A stretch of 56,507 bases of DNA from Acidobacteriaceae bacterium (GTDB taxonomy: Bacteria > Acidobacteriota > Terriglobia > Terriglobales > Acidobacteriaceae): positions 1 through 56,507 of the forward strand of contig PKVZ01000226.1 of assembly GCA_003131635.1 (NCBI GenBank). The letters are read 5' to 3'. This document shows positions 51,136-56,507 of the stretch, in pieces (within the stretch, counting starts at the first letter, position 1; each line of letters opens with the position of its first letter). A program made the position numbers and the translations under genes. The notes under the pieces are model-generated. The model worked only from the letters and a program-made list of their open reading frames with translations. It was not told the origin of the DNA and did not search any database.

Positions 51136-52683
51136 CTAGAGAGGTTCCCGCACCGCTGAAACCGGCGCGGACGAAGGGCTCGCGGGCTCGGGCTCGGGCA
51201 CAGGTAAAGACTGCCGAACAAGTTGCTGCGCCGAATCCTGCGCATACTGCAGCACGCGCCCGGGAAATATCCCAAGATAGATGGTCGCGGAGATGCAAGC
51301 CGCGAGGGCCACGCCGAGCGGGAAGGGAATCCGGCTCACCGGCACTGCCTTGCGCGATTCGCGCATGTACATCACCACGATAATCCGCAAATAGTAATAC
51401 GCGCCAATACCGCTATTAAGCACGCCGATGATCGTCAGCCAGATCAAGTGCGCCTTCACCGCCGCACTGAACACGTAAAACTTCGCAAAAAAACCGCCCG
51501 TCATCGGGATCCCAATCAGCGATAGCAGGAAGATGGTCAGAGTCGCCGCCAGCAGCGGCGAACTGCGCCCCAATCCTTCGTAATCCTCCAGCGTTACATA
51601 TCGTTCCCCCGCATTCGCGAAGTGGCTCACCACTGCGAATGCACCCAGGTTCATCGCCGCATAGCTTGCCGTGTAGAACATCGCCGCTGAGGTCCCCATC
51701 TCCGGCGCGGCTGCGAAAGCGACCAGCAAATATCCCGCGTGCGCAATCGAGGAATAGGCCAGCAATCGCTTAACGTTGTTTTGCACCAAAGCGCTCACGT
51801 TGCCTAAAGTCATCGAGAGCGCCGCCGAAATCCAAATCAGCCAAAGTCTCCCCGGCACATTGATTACGAAAACAATGCGCAACAATACCGCAAATGCCGC
51901 CGCCTTCGGCGCCGTTGACATCAAGCCCACAATCGGCGCCGGCGCTCCTTCATACACGTCAGGAGTCCAGACGTGGAACGGCGCAGCCGCCACCTTGAAT
52001 CCCAAACCTACGAACATGAACGCCACCGCAACGAATGCCAGCAACGGAATCGGCCCAGCCCGCAGCGCCGCGCTGATCTGGTCAATATTCGTCGATCCCG
52101 TGGCCCCAAACATCAATGCCACGCCGTACAGAAAAAACGCCGTGGCGAACGATCCCAGCAGAAAGTACTTCAGCGAAGCTTCCGCGCTGGCAGCCTCATG
52201 CTGGCGAAACCCGGTCAACACATAAGAAGAGATGGAAGAAATCTCCAGCGCGATAAAGATCAGAACGAGTTCCACCGCCGATGACATGAGCGCCATGCCG
52301 ACCGTGCCGAAAAGAATCAGCGCGTAATATTCTCCCGCGCGAATTCGCTGCACCGCCATGTATTCGTAAGAACTCAGAATGACGACCACGGCGATCGCCA
52401 TCACCAGAACATGAAAAAATACGCTGAACCCATCCACCCGCACCATGTTCCAGAAAGCCAATCCCGGAGCCTGCGCCATGAACCACGTCGCCCCAGTTCC
52501 CGCCAGCGCCCCCACCAGTGCAATCAATCCCAGAACCTTCTGCCCTGTCCGCTCGTCGAGCAGCGGCTCCATCGCCATCACCACCATTCCAAAGAACGAC
52601 AAAACAATCTCGGGCAGGATGCGAACATAATCGCCACTCTGCGGCAGCGCGTGCGAATAGAACGGGACGAGAGCTGCCATCAT
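51136..52683 (-). CDS. nuoN: NADH-quinone oxidoreductase subunit N
   Basis: A 515-residue multi-pass membrane protein of the Nqo14/NuoN family, an antiporter-like proton-pumping subunit of complex I. Signature parts include DGFSVFFHVLVMAIAVVVIL, and a conserved PFHVWTPDVYEGAPAPIVGL (about 234-253). Start at 52683 (or 52680) overlaps the nuoM stop. Last gene of the nuo run. Confidence 0.95.
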   Translation of the reverse strand: MMAALVPFYSHALPQSGDYVRILPEIVLSFFGMVVMAMEPLLDERTGQKVLGLIALVGALAGTGATWFMAQAPGLAFWNMVRVDGFSVFFHVLVMAIAVVVILSSYEYMAVQRIRAGEYYALILFGTVGMALMSSAVELVLIFIALEISSISSYVLTGFRQHEAASAEASLKYFLLGSFATAFFLYGVALMFGATGSTNIDQISAALRAGPIPLLAFVAVAFMFVGLGFKVAAAPFHVWTPDVYEGAPAPIVGLMSTAPKAAAFAVLLRIVFVINVPGRLWLIWISAALSMTLGNVSALVQNNVKRLLAYSSIAHAGYLLVAFAAAPEMGTSAAMFYTASYAAMNLGAFAVVSHFANAGERYVTLEDYEGLGRSSPLLAATLTIFLLSLIGIPMTGGFFAKFYVFSAAVKAHLIWLTIIGVLNSGIGAYYYLRIIVVMYMRESRKAVPVSRIPFPLGVALAACISATIYLGIFPGRVLQYAQDSAQQLVRQSLPVPEPEPASPSSAPVSAVREPL

Positions 52684-54197
52684 TGCCCCACCACCCTGCT
52701 CGCTACTCGCACAAATGGTGTGAGCGCCCCCTGCACCGCCGGATCAATCGCCGCCAGCCACACGATAGGTGCCACTCCCATCACCAGCGCCGCTGCCGCG
52801 CACGGCCACACCGCCCACTTTTCGAATCCCGACAGATCGCTCAAAGAATTGTTCACCGCGTGTGTGACCTTACCGTAGAAAACTCGCTGGTACATCCACA
52901 GCAGATACACCGCGCTCCAAATCACGCCCGTAGCCCCGAGTATGCCGTAAATCGGTTTCGCCTGGAACGCTCCGCTCAACACCAGAAATTCCCCAATGAA
53001 GCCGTTAAGCAAAGGCAGTCCTGCTGAAGCCAGCACGATCACCAGGAACGATGCGGAATACACCGGCAGCGGTGAAGCCAGCCCGCCGAACTCGCTGATC
53101 TCATACGTATGACGCCGTTCGTGCAGAATCCCCGCCAGCATGAACAGCGCGCCCGTCGAAATTCCATGAGCCAGCATCACGAACATCGCGCCATCCAATC
53201 CCGCTTGCGTGAAACTGAAAATTCCCAGCACCACAAATCCCAGATGGCTGACCGATGAATACGCGATCAACTTCTTCATGTTCGGCTGCACCATCGCCAC
53301 CAGCGCGCCGTAAATAATTCCAATCAACGCCAGCGTCATCACCCAGGGAGCGTTGTGCCGCGATTGCTCGGGAAACAGTCCCAGATTAAATCGTAGCAAC
53401 CCGTAAGTTCCCATCTTCAGCAGCACGCCCGCCAGCAGCACCGACCCCGCTGTCGGCGCCTCCACGTGCGCATCGGGCAGCCACGTGTGGAACGGAAACA
53501 GAGGAACCTTTACCGCGAACGCTAAAAAGAATCCTAGAAAAAGCCACTGCCCCGCCGCCGGAAACCCCGGTACGCCGCCGCTCGCTATCTGCTCTCGAAT
53601 CACCACAAAATCAAAGCTGCCAGTATGCGCGTAAAGCCACAAGATTGCCGCCAGCATAAACACCGACGCAATCATGGTGTACATAAAAAACTTAATCGCG
53701 GCATAAACTTTGCGCTCGTGGCCAAAAATCCCAATCAGCAGCGCCATCGGTATCAGCGTCGCTTCCCAGAAGAAATAAAAGAGAAACAGGTCCAGGGAAG
53801 TGAATACCCCTATCAGCGCCGTCTCCATAATCAGCAGCAGGATGAAAAATTCCTTCACCCGCTCGTGAATCGACGTCCAGGAAATGAGCACGCACAGCGG
53901 AGTCAGAAACGTTGTCAACACCACCAGCCACAGCGAGATCCCGTCAATTCCCATGTGGTAGTGGATATTCGGAGTGGAAACCCATGGCCTATCGATCTCA
54001 AACTGAAAACCAGCAAGCCCACGACGGAAGTGAACCGGAAGATGTAACGACACCGCAAACGTCAGCAGCGAAATAACCAGTGCAAAAATCCGAATATCGC
54101 GGTCCCGCCGCGGAAACAGCATCAGCAGCAATCCGCCCGCCAGCGGCAAGAACGTCACCAGCGTCAGAATGACGGAACTCAGATCCTCGATCCTCAT
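52680..54197 (-). CDS. nuoM: NADH-quinone oxidoreductase subunit M
   Basis: A 505-residue antiporter-like subunit. The start at 54197 is used because it overlaps the nuoL stop (ATGA) and matches the family's N-terminus ([20 protein letters not shown]); a longer frame would add 21 residues. The conserved PFHTWLPDAHVEAPTAGSVL and LIAYSSVSHLGFVVLGIFSF segments are present. Confidence 0.95.
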   Translation of the reverse strand: MRIEDLSSVILTLVTFLPLAGGLLLMLFPRRDRDIRIFALVISLLTFAVSLHLPVHFRRGLAGFQFEIDRPWVSTPNIHYHMGIDGISLWLVVLTTFLTPLCVLISWTSIHERVKEFFILLLIMETALIGVFTSLDLFLFYFFWEATLIPMALLIGIFGHERKVYAAIKFFMYTMIASVFMLAAILWLYAHTGSFDFVVIREQIASGGVPGFPAAGQWLFLGFFLAFAVKVPLFPFHTWLPDAHVEAPTAGSVLLAGVLLKMGTYGLLRFNLGLFPEQSRHNAPWVMTLALIGIIYGALVAMVQPNMKKLIAYSSVSHLGFVVLGIFSFTQAGLDGAMFVMLAHGISTGALFMLAGILHERRHTYEISEFGGLASPLPVYSASFLVIVLASAGLPLLNGFIGEFLVLSGAFQAKPIYGILGATGVIWSAVYLLWMYQRVFYGKVTHAVNNSLSDLSGFEKWAVWPCAAAALVMGVAPIVWLAAIDPAVQGALTPFVRVASRVVGQ

Positions 54198-56230
54198 CGC
54201 GCGCCCGTCCACATCCAGATCATGAACGCAATCACCACCGCCGATCCGGCTGCAATCCATCCCGCATACGAACGAATATTTCCCGATTGCATGTGGCGAA
54301 CTTCATCGGAGACATGACGCGCACCCTCTCCCGCCTCGTTCACCGCCCCATCGATAATCTTCTGGTCTACTTCGTGCCACAGGATTCGCGTCGAACCATC
54401 GATCAGCGGCCTGACGAAAAGCGCTCCGTACAACTCGTCCACGTAATACTTGTGCAGCAAAATCTGATATTCGCCCGCCATCGAAGCCGCAATCCTCCCC
54501 GGCAACTCCGGCCGTCGATAATAAAGTTGCCAGGCCAGTCCAAACCCGAGCAGCGCCGCCAGCACGGAAATTCCAGTAAACATCAATTCAGTCGAAACTC
54601 CGCTCTTCGGCTCCGGTCCCTCGGTCTCTTTTTCTGGCGCACCTTTTTCGCCCACCGCCGTATCCTGCCAAGCCGGGGCGCTGCCATGAAACACCGGCCC
54701 CAGAAACTTGTCGAAGCGATTATTGCCGCCCAGCGATCCCGGCACTCCAACGTATCCGCCCACCACCGAGAGCACCGCCAGTATCGCCAGCGGAATCACC
54801 ATCACCTTCGGGCTCTCGTGAACCCCGCCATGCCCGTGGCTTCCATGTGCATCGTGAGAGCGATGACTTGCATGATCGTTCGCGCTCTCGGCCTCGCCGC
54901 GATACTCGCCGAAGAACGTCATGAACCACAGCCTGAACATGTAGAACGAAGTGATGAACGCCGTAATCAATCCCACCAGCCAGTAAGCCCAGCTCGCTTG
55001 ATACGCGCGCCACAAGATCTCATCCTTGCTGAAGAATCCCGCCAGCCCCGGAATGCCGGCAATGGCCAGTGTTCCCGCCGTCATGGTCCAGAACGTCCAG
55101 GGAATCTTCCTGCGCAGTCCGCCCATCTTGCGCATGTCCTGCTCGCCGCCCACCGCGTGGATCACCGATCCCGCCGCAAGGAACAGCAGCCCTTTGAAGA
55201 ACGCGTGCGTCATCAGGTGAAAAATGCCTGCGGAGAATGCTCCCACCCCGCAGGCCATAAACATGTAACCCAGCTGCGAAACCGTCGAGTACGCCAGAAC
55301 TTTCTTGATATCGGTTTGCACCACGCCAATGGTCGCCGCAAAAAATGCAGTGAGCGTTCCGATGATCGCCACCACCGTCAGCGCCATCTGCGCCCGCTCG
55401 AAAATCACATGCGAGCGCGCAACCATATACACGCCCGCCGTCACCATCGTCGCGGCATGGATCAAAGCCGAAACCGGCGTTGGACCTTCCATCGCGTCGG
55501 GAAGCCAAATATATAAAGGTATCTGCGCCGATTTCCCGCAAGCCCCCACCATTAGCAGAATCCCAATCGCCGTCAGAAGCCCCGCGCCGGCTTTCTCTGC
55601 CCCAAGAGGCATAACGCTCTTAAACACTTGATCGAAATTCAACGATCCAAAATGTTTGATCATCAAAAACAGTGCGATCAAAAATCCGAAGTCGCCAATG
55701 CGATTTACGATGAACGCCTTCTTCCCCGCCGACGCCGCCGAATCCTTCGTGAACCAGAACCCAATCAGCAAATACGACGCCAGCCCCACGCCCTCCCATC
55801 CGATAAACATCACCAGGTAGTTACCCGCTAGCACCAGCGTCAGCATAAAAAACATGAAAAGATTCAGATAGCTGAAAAACCGGTAGTAGCTGGGGTCCTC
55901 CGCCATGTAGCCGACGGAGTAAACGTGAATCAGAAATCCAACTCCCGTCACCACCAGCAACATCACCAGCGAAAGTTGATCGAGATAAAAAGCGAAGTCC
56001 ACACTGAAACTTCCGGAGCGAATCCAGTGCGCCAAATACTCATGGTAGGGAAGCGTTAACGAAGTAAAACGCATCGCCACCCACAAGGCCATCGCAAACG
56101 CCGCCCCGCTGAAAAACAGCGCGATGGTCGTCACCGCCTTCCTCGACGACTTTTTCCCGAGAAAGCCGTTAATCGCAGCCCCCGCCAGCGGCAGAACCGG
56201 GATCAGCCATAGATTGAGCATTGGGTTCAT
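54194..56230 (-). CDS. nuoL: NADH-quinone oxidoreductase subunit L
   Basis: A 678-residue antiporter-like subunit with the conserved [20 protein letters not shown] and [20 protein letters not shown] segments. It has a His-rich loop ([20 protein letters not shown], about residues 445-465) on a non-membrane stretch, which is unusual and may bind metal; inferred from composition only. Overlaps nuoK by 4 bp. Confidence 0.95.
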   Translation of the reverse strand: MNPMLNLWLIPVLPLAGAAINGFLGKKSSRKAVTTIALFFSGAAFAMALWVAMRFTSLTLPYHEYLAHWIRSGSFSVDFAFYLDQLSLVMLLVVTGVGFLIHVYSVGYMAEDPSYYRFFSYLNLFMFFMLTLVLAGNYLVMFIGWEGVGLASYLLIGFWFTKDSAASAGKKAFIVNRIGDFGFLIALFLMIKHFGSLNFDQVFKSVMPLGAEKAGAGLLTAIGILLMVGACGKSAQIPLYIWLPDAMEGPTPVSALIHAATMVTAGVYMVARSHVIFERAQMALTVVAIIGTLTAFFAATIGVVQTDIKKVLAYSTVSQLGYMFMACGVGAFSAGIFHLMTHAFFKGLLFLAAGSVIHAVGGEQDMRKMGGLRRKIPWTFWTMTAGTLAIAGIPGLAGFFSKDEILWRAYQASWAYWLVGLITAFITSFYMFRLWFMTFFGEYRGEAESANDHASHRSHDAHGSHGHGGVHESPKVMVIPLAILAVLSVVGGYVGVPGSLGGNNRFDKFLGPVFHGSAPAWQDTAVGEKGAPEKETEGPEPKSGVSTELMFTGISVLAALLGFGLAWQLYYRRPELPGRIAASMAGEYQILLHKYYVDELYGALFVRPLIDGSTRILWHEVDQKIIDGAVNEAGEGARHVSDEVRHMQSGNIRSYAGWIAAGSAVVIAFMIWMWTGAR

Positions 56231-56507
56231 AGCTTGAGCAGGTTTACCTGGTCCACGTTCAGCGTCTCGCGCGTGCGGTACACCGAAATTATGATTGCCA
56301 GCCCCACGGCCGCTTCCGCCGCCGCCACCACCATCACGAAGAAAACGAATACCTGCCCGCTCAGCGCATGCCAGTGCGCCGCGAACGCCACAAACGAAAG
56401 ATTCACCCCGTTCAACATCAGCTCAATCGACATAAAGATGGTGATGATGTTGCGCTTGATCAGAAATCCGGCCACGCCGCAGGCGAACAAAAATCCGCTG
56501 AGCAGCA
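56227..56507 (-). CDS. nuoK: NADH-quinone oxidoreductase subunit K (5-prime end cut by window)
   Basis: Partial: the reading frame continues beyond the window end at 56507. The visible part includes [20 protein letters not shown] and [20 protein letters not shown], typical of NuoK. A TTG at 56488-56490 is a poor start; in frame upstream bases still read [10 protein letters not shown], as expected inside the first helix. Overlaps nuoL by 4 bp. Confidence 0.92.
   Translation of the reverse strand, partial: LLSGFLFACGVAGFLIKRNIITIFMSIELMLNGVNLSFVAFAAHWHALSGQVFVFFVMVVAAAEAAVGLAIIISVYRTRETLNVDQVNLLKL

Noticed and set aside
1-56507. CRISPR array, rRNA or tRNA genes
   Set aside because: No regularly spaced repeats and no recognisable RNA gene signatures were found.

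Overview
The window looks like a chromosomal segment of a high-GC, Gram-negative soil bacterium, most likely an Acidobacteriota (Terriglobia/Koribacter-like). This is inferred from the gene mix: two large PknB-type kinases with TPR-like tails, an alanine/proline-rich tail-anchored protein with repeated FT motifs, a Gly/Tyr-rich secreted protein, and a split nuo operon. No rRNA or tRNA gene and no CRISPR array was seen, so the taxonomy is an inference.

Layout. (1) 22-2651: an intact IS1595-type transposon with 24-nt terminal inverted repeats and an 8-bp target duplication. Besides the transposase it carries three small passenger genes. It sits about 220 bp upstream of (2) 2880-27935: a type VI secretion system (T6SS) with tssB, tssC, hcp, tagJ, tssA, tssE, tssF, tssG, clpV, vgrG, a candidate membrane-active cargo gene, a PAAR-like DUF4280 spike tip on the minus strand, a small unknown gene, tssK1, a minus-strand FT-motif protein, tssK2, tssL and tssM. 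Two full-length TssK genes are present and no TssJ was found. (3) 27940-34331 (minus): a PP2C phosphatase, a Ser/Thr kinase and a large secreted repeat-rich protein, probably a phospho-signalling module tied to the T6SS. (4) 34530-43524: a degenerate cyclase-like membrane protein, a Gly/Tyr-rich secreted protein, an unknown protein with a suspect start, a second membrane Ser/Thr kinase, a Sel1-repeat protein, a sugar-binding-like protein with no signal peptide, and a PfkB-family kinase. (5) 43755-47315: a compact six-gene operon that looks like a RiPP (ribosomally made, modified peptide) pathway: PqqD-like protein, 55-residue two-cysteine precursor, Ser/His signal-peptidase-like protease, HPr-kinase-like protein, second PqqD-like protein, and radical SAM/SPASM enzyme. 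This is the best candidate for an undescribed system. (6) 47516-56507: a secreted propeller-like protein, DAHP synthase, an orphan Flp-type pilin too short for routine calling, and nuoN, nuoM, nuoL and nuoK (the last cut by the window end), all but the first on the minus strand.

How the parts may work together. The T6SS genes supply sheath (TssB/C), tube (Hcp), baseplate (TssA/E/F/G/K), membrane complex (TssL/M), recycling ATPase (ClpV) and spike (VgrG plus PAAR-like tip). The kinase/phosphatase pair beside tssM suggests threonine-phosphorylation control, as known for PpkA/PppA systems, although no FHA protein is visible. In the RiPP operon the precursor would be bound by a PqqD-like domain, modified by the radical SAM enzyme, perhaps phosphorylated by the HPrK-like protein, and cleaved by the Ser/His protease. 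Many starts were moved from the longest open frame to a better-supported ATG/GTG, as noted per gene.
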